A stretch of DNA of 64,000 nt, from contig NC_043742.1 in the NCBI RefSeq assembly GCF_004337985.1, positions 1,226,176 through 1,290,175 on the forward strand, given 5' to 3'. The notes below the pieces were generated by a model that made no database searches, was not told where the DNA came from, and saw only the letters and a list, made by a program, of their open reading frames with translations. Within the stretch, counting starts at the first letter, position 1. Each line of letters starts with the position of its first letter. A program made the position numbers and the translations under genes. This document shows, piece after piece, positions 1-11,659 of this stretch. This DNA comes from Pyricularia pennisetigena (lineage: Eukaryota; Ascomycota; Sordariomycetes; Magnaporthales; Pyriculariaceae).

Positions 1-830
1 AACCCTGCATTAACCCCATTTTTATTAACAATATGGTTTTATTGGTGTAATTTCCCATAATATACCGAATAGGAGAAAACGCCACCGTATTATAACGAAT
101 AAGGAATAGTTAACGGTTTTATCGTTATTAATAACCCGAATTTAGACCTAACCTCCCGTTTGGACCTTTTTTTGGCCCGGATGGCGTCCTTTTAATATTT
201 TAAAACGGTAGCAGGTTTTTTTCCGCAGCAACCCGTTTTTCGATGCATTGTTGGATTACCAATTGGAGCTTTTTAACAATTTTCTGGGTTTAATTTACAA
301 ATTTTATAATGCAATACCATTGTTTTTAACAAATTATTATTTTGCGCTCCAATTCGGCATTTTCCAAATGGATCGCGCGGAGCGTATGTATTTCGTTTAT
401 TTTTTCGTAATTTTTTACCCGTTAAATCAAAATTTTTATCGAATAATTTTCCATATTTTATAACGGATATAATTTCTGTTATACGACTTTTTACCAATTA
501 ATAAAAATTGGGGCGGGGCAATTAAGGTTTTATAAAATTGAAATAAACAAAAATATGGTATTTAAACTAAATTTAGGATTTTAGGCCACTCGGGCTTATT
601 ATATACGGGTTTCGAATTGGTTTTTTTTTCTTTTTTCTTTTTTTTTTGCTGCTTTCCCTCCTTTTACACATTTTAAAACGTGAGGCTTACGGAAAAATAA
701 CCCCAAAAAGGATAATATTTGCATATTCGGTCACGATTAGCAAATAAAAATTAATAATACCAAAACATTAACTTTATTATATAAATACGCAAAATTTAAT
801 TTCAAATTTTCAAAATTAAACGCCCGCTGT
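1..830. other. AT-rich sequence with no recognised gene
   Basis: No family is recognisable. A 75-codon open frame on the minus strand (273-497) has no resemblance I can name. A polypyrimidine run lies at about 620-650. The composition is the same RIP-like mixture (many TA, TAA, with surviving CG) as in the rest of the window. Confidence 0.5.
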
Positions 831-869
831 TACGTTATAGCCTTAAACCGACGATTATATTATTAAAAT

Positions 870-2360
870 ATTTCGTCCAACTTTTTATCGCCAATTTGCT
901 CCTTTAACTAAACATCCCCGCGATAAAACCGGCCTGGCCTATAGTCCTTTTTCGATTAAAATATGCCCCGAATATTATCCGTAAAATCACGGTATTACGT
1001 TTCCTTTTTTACGTTATCCTAATACATTTTAAATTTGGCCAGCGCTTAGCCTAATAATATATTGCAATTTTTTTGCAATTCCGACATGCGACCACCGTTT
1101 TAAGCGATAAACGTATATATCCGCCCGCGCGCCGGGTGGTTTTAAATAAAGGCGAGGGTATTATATAAATTAAAAAATATCGGTTTATATTCGGGGATAA
1201 CTTAATACGAAACGGAATTAAAATAAAAATTGGCCAATTCGCGAAAAGTAGCGGTTTACGTTTAATATACCAATGGGTTTTCCTGCAACGCCGTCGACGA
1301 AATTTCGGTAAATATTTTTGGGTTTGCGGCCAAAATATCCGATACCGGTAGCAGTTTTAATTTAATAAACGATTTTTTATTTTATAAAAAATTATCGGTA
1401 ACCAATTCGACCAGTTCCAGGCCCAAATATCGGCGCAAAACTTCGGTAATTTCCTTCGCCGATAGCAAATTGGTAATATTAAAAAAATATACCGGGTTTT
1501 TCTAATGGGGTTTAAAATAAAACCGGAAAAAAACCGTAATTACGCGGGGTAAACCACGGGCGTTTATAAACGCTTTTTTTACGACGCATAACTGAAATTA
1601 CGTTTTATTAATAAAAGCAAAACACCACGTTACCGACGGTGGTTCGTTAATTAGGCGCAACCGTATACGGGTAACGACGCCTATTATAACCGCCGCCCCG
1701 CTACGTATAACGTACAGCAAATCGGGCTGGTTTTGCTAATTTATTTCGACGATAAACCCGTCCCATAAAACGATCCGTCCACCAATTATAAATTGGCATC
1801 CCAAACCGTAAAACCGGTTTAAAACGATATTTTAACCGGCCGTTAGGAAATAATTACCGGCACCGATACCGAAACAATTCCCGTAAAATAAAATTTTACG
1901 GTTAATAATAAAAATATTAATAATTTGCCCCAAAATACACCCGGGTTCCAAAACCAGCGTATTATCCCCTTTTATTCGTTACCTACATATTTTGCCCAAA
2001 TTTAGCATTATTCCTGGGCACGGGCCTCCATTAAAATATCCGTGGCCTCCGTTTTTAATCGAAACCGCGATTTTTTTGTACAGGTCGAAATTTTTAAGGA
2101 ATATTAGGGTTTGCGAAACTCCATATTCGCTTTTTGGCGAAATTACAAACTTCGGGACGACAATTCCACGGTTATATATTACCGTTTCGGCGGGTGTTAA
2201 ACGCCTATTTATTTCGCAAAACTTAATTCCTTTTACTTTAAAATTTTTAAAAAAGAATTTTATATTTTCCGGAACGGTATTATTATATAAAATGGAATAT
2301 AGCCACCGGTTAACAAAATAATCCAAATTGGGAATCCCGAACTGGAACCGAAACACGCGT
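870..2360 (-). pseudogene. FAD-linked oxidoreductase (PCMH-type) relic
   Basis: A minus-strand frame can be followed from about 2360 down to 870 through several in-frame stops. The upstream part (open 1979-2356) carries a glycine-rich GGHGYFNGG motif like the FAD-binding PCMH domain of berberine-bridge-type oxidases. It is followed by segments reading NCFGIGAGNYFLTAG, an IIGGRIVLWDG stretch, and PDLLYVIRSGAAVIIGVVTRIRL, which match the order expected after the PCMH core. The C-terminal part (about 1000-1150) reads FNLYNTLAFI and NHPARGRIYTF. Such enzymes oxidise small molecules using covalently or tightly bound FAD and are often found in fungal secondary-metabolite clusters. Stops sit where CAA, CAG or TGG codons are expected, as with RIP. 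The exact start and end are not determinable. Family assignment is fairly secure; substrate is unknown. Confidence 0.6.
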
Positions 2361-2399
2361 CCAAACTGGTTATTAATTTAACGACGTATATTTGTTTTA

Positions 2400-3290
2400 G
2401 GTAAAAATGGGGCGGTATCCGAATTATCGCCAAAATCAGGGGTAATCGCGCGTTTATAAAATTGGAAAATATTTATAGTAAAAATAAAGGCGAAAAAGGG
2501 CAATAAGAAAAAGGAAAATGGAAAAACGCAATTTAAAATAAACAATTTTTAAACCGTTCCTTTTTTTGCAAACACAAAATATAATGATTTAATAATTTAA
2601 TAAACAGTTTATAAATTTGCACGATATTTAACACTACCAGTTTTGGTATATCCAATATACAGTTGTAATTTTCTAATACTACCAGAATTTTTAGCACATT
2701 TTATAAAAAGTTAATAAACGCAATTATTTCTAATCCTTATTCGGATTTTATAACCAAATATTTATTACGTCGTTAAATCTAAATATTATTTTACCGACCG
2801 CCTTATTATTAACGTGTTTTAACTTGAAACGCAGTATATGAAAAAAAGCCTAAAAACGGGCTAAATTTGCAACCAGTCCGCGGATTAGGACCTGTAAAGC
2901 AATTTTTAACGTTCCCCAAAAGTTAATTTGTCCTAAAACTATCCCAAATTTTGGCCCTGAAATTAATAAATCCGACCCCGCCTTACTTTATAATTAAACC
3001 AAACCAACAACTAGCATTCCAGCGGTTTTAACTTTTAGCGCTTAAAACTGGTTTTTCTCCTTTATATTTTCCACCATATTTTAAAAAAAAAGAAGAAAAG
3101 TTTATTAAAAAGTTTGGGCGGAAATAACAGGATTATGGTGCATTTAAACAAATTTTACGTATATCGGTATAAATATTAAATTTAACTGTGGCAAAACCTC
3201 CCCTGCCACGGGCAGTTAACGATTGCCAATATAACCAAAAATAAATAATAAATTAATATGCCAGGTATTAAAAAACGCCAAATAATCCAG
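2400..3290. other. AT-rich intergenic sequence
   Basis: I see no frame with family resemblance on either strand. Dense TAA and TTA triplets in all frames and homopolymer runs suggest heavily mutated non-coding or very old coding sequence. Confidence 0.45.
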
Positions 3291-3299
3291 TCCAAAATT

Positions 3300-3910
3300 T
3301 AGTTTTTCTTTTTTTTTTTAATTTTTCCAGCATTTTCGGCCAAAATTAATAAAAGATTACCGGCGTTTTCCTGTAAATCGGGAAAATATCCTACAAACTC
3401 CCGTAGGACGTTTTTATATTTTTGTTTTAATAATCCGTTTTCGCGTCATAAATTGTTTTACGCTTTAAACTGTTTAAAATCGTTTGGTAAATTCTTTTCG
3501 CGTTTTTTAAACGCCTTTAAACGTTTTTTCAAGCTTTTATTTTCCTTTTATAATAAATGGGAATTTTGTATATATTATTCGGTTATAACCTGGTAATCCA
3601 GCAATTGCTGCTCCGTTTTTTTATTTGTTTTTATATCGGTACCGGGGCCCTGGGCGTTCTCCGGGAATTTGCAAACCTATTGCCTAAATTTTTTGTTTTT
3701 TTTTTAAATCGTTGTAAACTCGAACTCCAAAGTTTCCTGCTTAATTAGCAGTTTGCCCTGCTCCTCGAAAGCTTTGCCAAGCTTAGATTTTATCATATCC
3801 TGCTGCTTTTTTAAATTTCGTATTTTTTTGCGCAGCGAGGTATATTTAGCCCATAATTGCTAAATTATTTGCTCCTTTTGCGCAAATATCCTCCACCATT
3901 TATGGGTTAA
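3300..3910 (-). pseudogene. Coiled-coil protein relic, unrecognised
   Basis: On the minus strand a heptad-like, Lys/Glu/Leu-rich frame runs from about 3910 to 3300. It begins near residues reading HKWWRIFAQKEQIIQQLW, continues through LRKKIRNLKKQQDMIKSKL, and ends with NVLREFVGYFPDLQENAGN LLLILAENAG followed by a lysine run. Several TAA/TAG codons interrupt it. A similar C-terminal block occurs at about 34680-34830 (-), so this may be one member of a small duplicated family, which would also explain its exposure to RIP. No enzymatic motif is visible. The plus-strand open frame at 3557-3748 is a shadow. Confidence 0.4.
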
Positions 3911-3999
3911 ACCCACCTTTATTAGCGATTTACACCCAAATATACCAATAAATTTAATAATTGAAGAATTTTCGCCCTCCGGGCGCCGGTCGTTATAGT

Positions 4000-5480
4000 T
4001 TTACCAAAAGTTTCAAACCGCCGCGCGCTCCCGCAAAGCACGCCGCAGGTTTTACCGCAGGGCCAGGCCGAATCGGAACACGTATTTTTTAATACGCGTA
4101 CCGTTAACGCGCCTAAACCGGCCGGCCGCGGAAGGTATTCCAACCTCCCGGCCCTGGCCATTAAAACATTGTAACAAAAATTGGAAAACGTGGAAATAAT
4201 CGGCAATTGGTTCGAAAAAATCTTTATAATTAAACTCGAAAATTTACAGGCCCCGGAGGACGCCGCGTTTAAAAAAATTATTTTTAAATTTAACGATATA
4301 ATTAACGGTTAATTTTTTAATCGCACCCTTTTTAAAAAAAAGCGTTCGCGTTCCCCGTCGCGCTCGCCGACCAATCCCAGCGAAAGGCGCAATATTTTAA
4401 TTATAAAAACGGGTACGGCGTCGTCGGTTTTTAAAAATAAAGGTACGTTTATTAATAAATCGGTTATATAGGCCGAACGAACCGTTACGCCACCAGCGGC
4501 GGCCCTAACGCAAATTTTAACCCCGGCCACGCGTTCGTACCCAATACGTACAATACCCGGCAATATACCTAATAATTCCGCAATTCCTTCCCAATCGGGC
4601 CGGAATTGCTCCCAAACCCCGAAACGTTTAATAAAATAACCGTCCAACCGTATCCTAATCCGCGTAAATAACAAATTGCGGATGGTAACAAAGGAATTAT
4701 ACGCGGTAACGACTAAATTGGCCGAATTAATTTCGGTATTATATAATAAAATCCTAAACGCCAAACGTACCCTTACGGGCTGGGGTATTACGGTGGCTTT
4801 TAAGGAAATACGGCAAAAATTCCTTAACTTTAACGCGGTTAAAACCATTATAAACGTATTGGACGCGCGGGAAATTATTATCCCGATAATTTGGTATATA
4901 TACGCCGTTTTTGGAATGCCCCGAACGTTTAATTGCCTGGACGGAAAAAAGGACGTATTTAAGGTAATTTAGGAGGAAATTACCGCAATAGCAAACTAAT
5001 TACCAATTAATTAATATATTTCCAAATATGGTTACGACCCATATACGGTTAAAGGTACGTGGATGATATTTTTCCTTTAACCCGTAAAACCCTTTTAATT
5101 TTTTGGAATATCGAAACGTGCGCGGAAAATTAAAAAATTACGCAAAATTATATATTACCACGACGGTTATTAGGGATATTACGAAATACGTTACTGCGTA
5201 CGGTAAACGCGTTGCGGTATATATGGTAAAATAAAATATGCGATAAAAGAAAAACCGTGTAAAATAGCCCCCAAATGCGTTAATTATTACGGCCATTTCC
5301 CATCCGGATATAAAAAGTGTTTTACCCGATTTTTAATAGTAAATGGGAAATTTAAACGATTTTTACAACGTAAATTAAAAAAGATTCGCAAAATTGGACG
5401 TATTAACCGTACCGCGATTATTAACGATCGGGTTAAAACGGCCCGCCGAAAACCAATATTTGCAATCCCGGTCCTAAACA
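4000..5480 (+). pseudogene. LINE ORF1 (Gag-like, zinc knuckle) relic
   Basis: The plus-strand frame includes a 98-codon open stretch at 4676-4972 (starting MRMVTKELYAVTTKL) and continues through stops to about 5480. At 5258-5320 it encodes a decayed zinc knuckle: CKIAPKCVN, then tyrosines where Cys and His would be expected, and a final KKC. TGT-to-TAT and CAC-to-TAC changes explain those tyrosines. ORF1 proteins of this type bind the element RNA. The upstream part (4000-4650) is Arg/Pro/Ser-rich and rich in surviving CG, which gives misleading long open frames on the minus strand (4309-4848). Confidence 0.6.
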
Positions 5481-5599
5481 CCTTATCGCAGTATTCGTAA
5501 ATCTCGAACTCCCGATCGAATATTTTAAATAAAAAAACGCGGTTATACGAGGCGGTAAAGGCGGATATCCGGAATTTCCTGCAGGTTAAATAAGAACGC

Positions 5600-8500
5600 G
5601 TATATAACGAAATCGTTTGGGTAACCGAAATAAAGGACGTAACGGTTATTAAACCTTACCCCGTTAATACAATAAATTTGGAAGCAATTTATCGATTAAT
5701 ATAACGAAATATTCGCTCGGTAATATATAACGGGAACGTTTCGACGTAATTTGGGTTAACGTAGGCAAAAAAATGGGTGTATATTTAAGTTTATTGGAAT
5801 TATATTATTAAAAAAAATGGACCTGGTTAACGTTTAAAAGCCATAATGCGGGCTAAATACGATTATATAAACGTACCCGGGTTATAATGTTTTTGCATCA
5901 ATAAACAAATAATACGCCAATATTTACGAAATTATAATTAAATTCCGGCCCCGGGTATTTATTTACGTAAAAAAGGGGGCCGTTTTAAGGGCCGTATAAC
6001 GACGTTTGCCGCAAAGTTAAAATACGCGGGACGTATTTTGGCTCGAAATTAACGGAATATTATTTATTAACGTATATAAAATTGCAAATATTAACGCCGC
6101 GCTAGAAATAATATGCAATACCGTACCAAATAAACCCACGGTGCTAAACGGCGATTTTAACGTAACGGTTATTATATATTAATTAGGCCGTATAAACGCA
6201 CGCGGAAAGGATTAATTAACGATATAAACGCAAACCCAGGGTATGCGTTTTACAGGAAATATCGGCGTATTTACCCACCGCGACGGGGGTTTATTAAATA
6301 TGGTTTTTTCCAACCTCCCCAGCATAATTACCGTGGTTAATAGCAGTTTTTACACAAATTCCGACTACGAATTTTTTTATACCACGTTACGGACGCGCGG
6401 CGCCCCGCGCCCGGAAACGGTTAACGTTTCGGTTAAAAACGACCGGTTATTAAAATTCGCGGAATTATTTGTTTTTAATATATAAAATATACCGGACCCG
6501 GGATCCGCGGCCGATAATTACGCATTAAACCCGTAGGTAATTAAATTTACAATTTTAGAAAAACAAATAACGTAGGTCGTGGGTACGCCGGCGGGAAAAA
6601 GGGCTAAATCGGCTTTTTAATAAACCGAAAATTACCAACGGCTTTAAACCGAATTTCAACGGGTTAAACGGAGCGTTATAAATAAAATAAACGTTTTTAC
6701 CGAAAAAAAAATTTATACGAAAAGGGTGCGGGCCGTTAAACGGGAATATTAAAGGTACCCGATTAATTAATTACGCGACGATAAAGATTTGTAAAATATG
6801 GTGGGCTGGTTGGGAACCGGACCACGCTTCCGGTCCCCGCCGTTAATTATTAACGGCGAATAAATAAACGAATTTTTAACAAAAACGGAAATACTGCAAC
6901 GGGAAATATTTAACCGATTTTCGGCGGAAAATAACTTGCAGGGAAACCCTTTAAAAACCTGGTTTGCGGATAAGGTTGAAATTTTTTAAAATATCTAAAT
7001 TAATGCGGAAAAGGCGGAACGTTCCTATATTAGGGTTACGAACACGTCCCCGGGTATCGACGGAATTACCGTCCGGCTATTAAAATCCGGATAAATTTCG
7101 TTGGCCGAACCGGTGCGCAGGTTTTATTAACGTTATTTGGAATTCGGGCATTTCCCAACGCCTTGGAAAAAGACCGAAATCGCAATATTACCGAAAACGG
7201 GGAAAAAAAACCGGAATAACGTTCGATTTTGGCGGTTTATAGCCCTTTTTTCCTATATTGGAAAAGGTTTCGAAAAACTCGTTGCACGCCGGATAACGTG
7301 AGCCATATACGGTAACGGGTTTTTTAATTGCACCCACGGCGGTGTTTTACCCAAACGATCGGCGACGGATTTGGTTTGTATTTTCGCTTATAATATTAAA
7401 CAGGTTTTAACTCGCGGGGAAGAAATTATTTTTATTATATACGACGTCCAAAGCGCTTTCGACGCCCTTTTCCATAAACGATTAATACGGAAAATGCGGA
7501 ATTTCGGGTTTAATAAAATGTTTTTTAAATTCGTAATTAACTTTTTAAACGGCCGCCAAACCCGAATCCGGTTAAAGGGTACGACCACGGGTTTTAAGCG
7601 GTTTGGGTGCGGTACCCCGTAAAGGTTTCCCTTTTCCCCGATTTTATATATATTATATTTGGCGTATTTCGTTAAAAACGGTGCGAAATGGCGATTAGTA
7701 TACGTAAACGACGTGTTTATAGGGAAATCGTTACGCTCGTTAAATAAAAACGTACGTTAATTGGAAAATAAATTCCGGAATATACACGAAATTGCGGCGG
7801 AAAAAAAGATTTATTTCGCAACGGAAAAAATAAAAATAATTTATATTATTAAAAAAAAACACGGTCGTAACCCGGAAATCCGGATTAAAGGTAAAACGGT
7901 TACCCCGGTCCAATTACCGGGCGATTAACGCGGATAAAACGTTTCCGGGGCCGAACGGTACCCGGGTATACGTTGGTTGGGTTTTTGGTTTAACCGGCGG
8001 TTGGACGGGCGCCGTTACGTGGCCGAAAAAATTATTAAAACAATAACGGTCGTTATTTATTTTAAAAATTTTAAGGTAATAAAATACGAACCGCCTGCGG
8101 TTGTATTTCGTAAAATAACGGTAATATGCCTGGGTTTTTTGGCCATTTACGCAACCGAGGTATGGTATAACCCAACGCATAAACAAAAAAGATTTTTTAA
8201 AATATTAAATAAACCGTTGGTTTTAGCGGTACGGGCAATCTTCCCGGCGTATAAAACCACCCCTTCGTCCATTATTTTTAAGGACGTAGGATTATTTTCG
8301 GCCCGCGTCGCGTTAACCCACATTTTTTTAAAATACGGCGCCCGATTAAGGTTCGCGGATAAAAGGCACCCTTTTATTAACCGTTTGCGTAAAATATTTT
8401 ATACCCGTAACCCAGGTTAACCGGCCATAACCCTGCAAACGGTTGCATAATTCCCCCCGCGGATCCGGAAATTAAAATTGCGCGTATTTCGCAATACCCC

Positions 8501-9600
8501 GGATTTTCGCATTAACCCCACCGGAGGAATTTTAAAATAAAAAACGGCGCGCCGTTTTATCAAATAATTGGATATAATATTACCTAATAATATCGTAATA
8601 TATACGGATAATTCGGAAAAATACGAAAATAATTGCGTCCAAATAAAATACGGATAAGCCGTTTTTGAAGCGGGCCTGGAATTTATTATAAATTCCGCAT
8701 TTATTACGCTGGAAAACCACGTTTTCGACGCCGAAACGATTAACGCCCTAAAAAAATTATAAACGGTAATTAAAACCTAATTAAACGCCCGGATTTGGAT
8801 TTATATAAATAATATTTCGGTTATTTGGGGTTTTAAAAACGACGCGCCGCGTTCGTTTTAATAAATTTTTTTGGAATTTTATAATTTTGTCAATTTATTT
8901 CGAAAATAAAACACCGAAATTCAGGTCCGTTAATATTTTGGGTATTAAAAAATCCCGGGAAACGAGCGGGTTAACGAATTGGCCAAAACCGGTTCCGCCG
9001 GACCGCCGGACCCAAACCCGAAAGTTTAATAAACCACGTATAACGGTACCGGTACGGTTTTTAAAACCATTTTTTCGAATATAAAAAAAAATTGGTGGCG
9101 TAAAAAATTTTGTAAACGGTCCCCCGCATATAGGGAATGGAAATTCCAATATATACCGAAAAAAAAACCCGAAAAATTACGTTTGCTAAAACCCCTATTG
9201 GGCCATTATTTGGCTATAAAAACCGGCCACGGCGATTTTAAAATTTATTATAACCGTTTTAATTATTAGGATGCAAATACCTCGTATACTTAATATTGGA
9301 AACGGATTTCCCTTAAATACCCGGTATATTACCGCTATTCGCGGGCGGTATGGAAAAATTGGCCGTGGTTTAATAACGACCGGCCGGTCGGGCCGCCAAA
9401 CCGCGCCTAACGCCGCAAATTTTTCCAAATAAATTTCGGGTAACCGAAAAATTTTAAAACGTTTTCGATAACCACCAATTATTTTAACGCCCGTTTTAAA
9501 ACGGCCCGCCAGCGCCCCGCGCGTTACGAACGCATTTTACGCCGAGGGATACCGATTATAAACGATTCGAATTTAAATAAAAAATAAATTTATTGTTTTT
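5600..9600 (+). pseudogene. LINE ORF2: endonuclease, reverse transcriptase, RNase H relic
   Basis: The endonuclease is visible at about 6060-6420, with NGDFNVTV, FTHRDGGLLN and MVFSNLPSI motifs of the APE/exonuclease-phosphatase fold. Reverse transcriptase follows at about 6830-8420. The most readable part is 7371-7622, with an ILxxYDVQSAFDA-like core read as IYDVQSAFDALFHKRL. The catalytic YxDD box at 7701-7712 reads YVND, an Asp-to-Asn transition. RNase H lies at about 8560-8860 (VIYTDNSEKYENN and a later IWIYINNISVIWG). The C-terminus (about 9200-9330) has the GHGDFKIYYNRFN segment that precedes the zinc finger in related elements. The protein would copy element RNA at a nicked target. Many TAA/TAG stops show it is dead. 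Confidence 0.75.
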
Positions 9601-9814
9601 TTACCCATATTTTACGGTATAAACCGTTAAATAAACCTTCCGTGCACCTTAGGTACGGGGTCGCGTTAATAAATTATCCTTTTAAACAGAACCGGGCCCG
9701 AACCCGGTTAGGTACGATCCGTTTTTACCCTTTTTATTTTCCCCCTGTGTAAATAAAGAAGATAAAACGCGCGCCGAAATACCCCTCGGGAGGTTGCTAA
9801 CGGCCGGCTAACAA

Positions 9815-9831
9815 GCCGGGCCGAGCCCGGC
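9815..9831 (+). other. Perfect hairpin near the LINE 3' end
   Basis: GCCGGGC, loop CGA, GCCCGGC: a perfect 7-bp stem with a 3-nt loop, GC-rich in a strongly AT-rich setting, 7 bp before the repeat tail. LINE reverse transcriptases commonly recognise a 3' RNA stem-loop, so this may be the template recognition structure; that role is inferred. Confidence 0.5.
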
Positions 9832-9837
9832 GTTAAA

Positions 9838-9865
9838 TAATACTACTACTACTACTATTACTAAT
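9838..9865 (+). repeat. TAC-type trinucleotide tail of the LINE
   Basis: TAATACTACTACTACTACTA and a slightly degenerate continuation form a short (TAC)n tract directly after the 3' UTR. Short simple-repeat tails mark the 3' ends of many LINEs, so this sets the element boundary. Confidence 0.65.
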
Positions 9866-10300
9866 TGAAATTGGAAGTTGGGTTAAGGTAATAAAGTGCG
9901 CGGGGTACTGTCCTGCGCGGGGTACTGTACATCCACGTTAATCAATTGAATATACTATTGTTTTGGTATTTTGCGGTGTCCGTGATAAAGGTGGCGACGG
10001 ATGAAGATTTTATCCTAACTGACTCTTCTTCATTGCTTCTAAGTTCCAACATCGGTATAATAAATAAACAAATCAATAGGTGATAGCTTGGCAGAACTTG
10101 ATAACCAGTGGAGCGACTAATATATAGTTAGGTTATATTCGGAACTAAGTCCGCTAACAGTAGCTGTATCGCTGCAACAGGGTTTTTGGATAATTAACTC
10201 CAAAAATCTCAAAACCCGACTTTATGGCATTAAAAGCTACCCGCTATAAGCAATTGCAATGCTGAATGCATTCCAACATTTCCCTTTTTTTTAACTTATA
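9866..10300. other. Lightly mutated island, no gene recognised
   Basis: This stretch between the LINE tail and the P450 relic keeps ordinary amounts of CA, CT, TG and AG (for example CTGACTCTTCTTCATTGC and GCTTGGCAGAACTTG), unlike the flanking sequence. It starts with a direct repeat of about 14 bp (GCGCGGGGTACTGT twice, near 9898-9930). No open frame or family is recognisable. It may be unique intergenic DNA, a promoter region, or a late insertion. Confidence 0.5.
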
Positions 10301-10351
10301 AATAAAGCTTTAAAATTAAAAAACGAAATAATGGCGCTAAATTTTAAAAAC

Positions 10352-11020
10352 CTATTCCCAGGCACCCCCCATATGCAATTTAACCTTAGTTCCCGTTCCA
10401 AAGCATATTATGGCCGTTATATTATATTTCGCATTTTGCTTTAAATCCCAGTTTTTTATCCGGTCGATTGGTTGGAATAACCTTATAACCACGTACGCAG
10501 TTTTAATTAGTGCCGACTATTGGCCGGGGCAAATTTAAAATCCTCCAACAAATTAAATAAACGGGGCAAGAACGTATTAAATTTTTATTTATAAACGCGA
10601 AATAAATACGAAAAAAAAACACAAAAATAAAAAACAAAATTACCGGTATAAATTCCCACTTATATATTTTACCTTTAATTTTAAATACCGGACCGGGTCG
10701 CGCGCGAGATTATAAAATACCCAATTAATAAACGAGGCCGTGGTATCGCGGCCGGCGAACAGCACGCCCAAAATTTGGTGAAAAAATTCGACGGTGTCGG
10801 GGAAGTTTTCGGCCAGCGCGTCCAAAAAAATATACCTGTTTTTTTCCTTATTTGCCTCGGTAAATGCCTGTTTTTCGGGTATAATAGTGAAACCGTTATC
10901 CAGCCGTCGGATTACGTATTTATTTAAAAATATTACCTTAAAACGGTAAAATTTAGCAAAAATAAAACCCAGTTTTTGGATAGATTTATAAAATAATAAT
11001 AAGGTCCTCGACAAAACGGA
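10352..11020 (-). pseudogene. Cytochrome P450 relic, CYP52-like, with internal deletion
   Basis: The minus-strand open stretch 10640-11014 reads through a helix-I region with VLFAGRDTTASFINW, the oxygen-binding AGxDTT motif, preceded by FLDALAENFPDTVEFFHQ, all typical of the CYP52/CYP539 type of fungal P450s (alkane or fatty-acid hydroxylases). Further downstream (about 10440-10530) an ICPGQ heme-binding Cys motif is followed by ALIKTAYVVIRLFQ and a C-terminal FGTGTKVKLH, ending at a TAG at 10352-10354. Only about 100 bp separate helix I from the heme motif where roughly 350 bp are expected, so the K-helix and PERF region are missing. No N-terminal membrane anchor is recognisable; the relic is a fragment. 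Its neighbours are the LINE and an unrecognised membrane frame. Confidence 0.75.
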
Positions 11021-11264
11021 CGATTTGGGTCAAATATACCCGTTTCAAATGTAAAAAGCGGTGGGAATTTTATAAACTATAATATATTTATAACCCTATT
11101 AACATCTTATTTACCCGTATCGGGTTTATATATTAAATATGCTGCCTTTAATTTTTTATTAATTATTGTAAAAAAATATATATACGAATTAAAAAATCCC
11201 TTAATGTGGCCTTAAAAAATGTATTGGCCACAATTCACGATATTTCGGGGCTTAACCCGAAAAA

Positions 11265-11651
11265 TTACGAATAAAAACGTGCGATATACGAAATTAATAT
11301 ACATATAACCGTTAAAACTATTAATATTGCAATAATAGCAGAAATTATATTAATTTCGATAATTGTTGGGAAAAGTTTTGCGTAAACCGCCGCGCGTATA
11401 ATGTCAAATTCGGGGCCGTTACGGATAACTAAAACATTAATAGGTGTGGGCGCACTTTCGCCAAGGGCGATAATAGTTATAATAATGGCGAAAACCATGG
11501 AAATTTTTCGAAATTGGTTTTTTATTACCGGTATTATTGGTAAAAAAAGGTGGGAAAATAGGTATATAAATTGTTTTTTCTGTACGATAAAAAGATTCGC
11601 AATAAAAATGTTATTTAAGGGAAAAAATTTGTAAATTGTGTTTGTTTCCAA
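11265..11651 (-). pseudogene. Small hydrophobic protein frame, unrecognised
   Basis: A 128-codon frame without internal stops on the minus strand begins METNTIYKF. It contains a middle segment reading ISMVFAIIITIIALGESAPTP and a C-terminal hydrophobic stretch (IISAIIAILIVLTVICILI) that would make one or two transmembrane helices. The absence of stops over this length is unusual here, but isoleucine enrichment is also what RIP of a membrane segment would produce. No family recognised; the plus-strand open frame over the same region is less convincing. Confidence 0.3.
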
Positions 11652-11659
11652 ATTAAAAT

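Larger units (their letters stand above)
3950..9865 (+). mobile_element. Tad1-like LINE (non-LTR) retrotransposon, RIP-inactivated
   Basis: A full-length-looking LINE of roughly 5.9 kb lies on the plus strand: ORF1 with a zinc knuckle, ORF2 with APE-type endonuclease, reverse transcriptase, RNase H and a C-terminal Cys/His segment, then a short 3' UTR ending in a hairpin and a TAC-type repeat tail. This domain order with an RNase H is typical of the Tad1 clade of fungi. Every domain is broken by stops and by catalytic-residue transitions. The 5' boundary is estimated only from where ORF1-like sequence begins; the 3' boundary is fixed by the tail. No target-site duplication was found by eye. 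Confidence 0.8.

Noticed and set aside
1..20. AACCCTGCATTAACCCC as telomere
   Set aside because: It is not a tandem TTAGGG/CCCTAA array; a single chance match.
4309..4848. 179-codon minus-strand frame
   Set aside because: It overlaps the LINE ORF1 on the opposite strand; its openness comes from CG-rich codons of ORF1 and it has no domain.
7977..8420. 147-codon plus frame as a separate gene
   Set aside because: It is in line with the LINE reverse transcriptase C-terminal region and is part of ORF2, not an independent gene.
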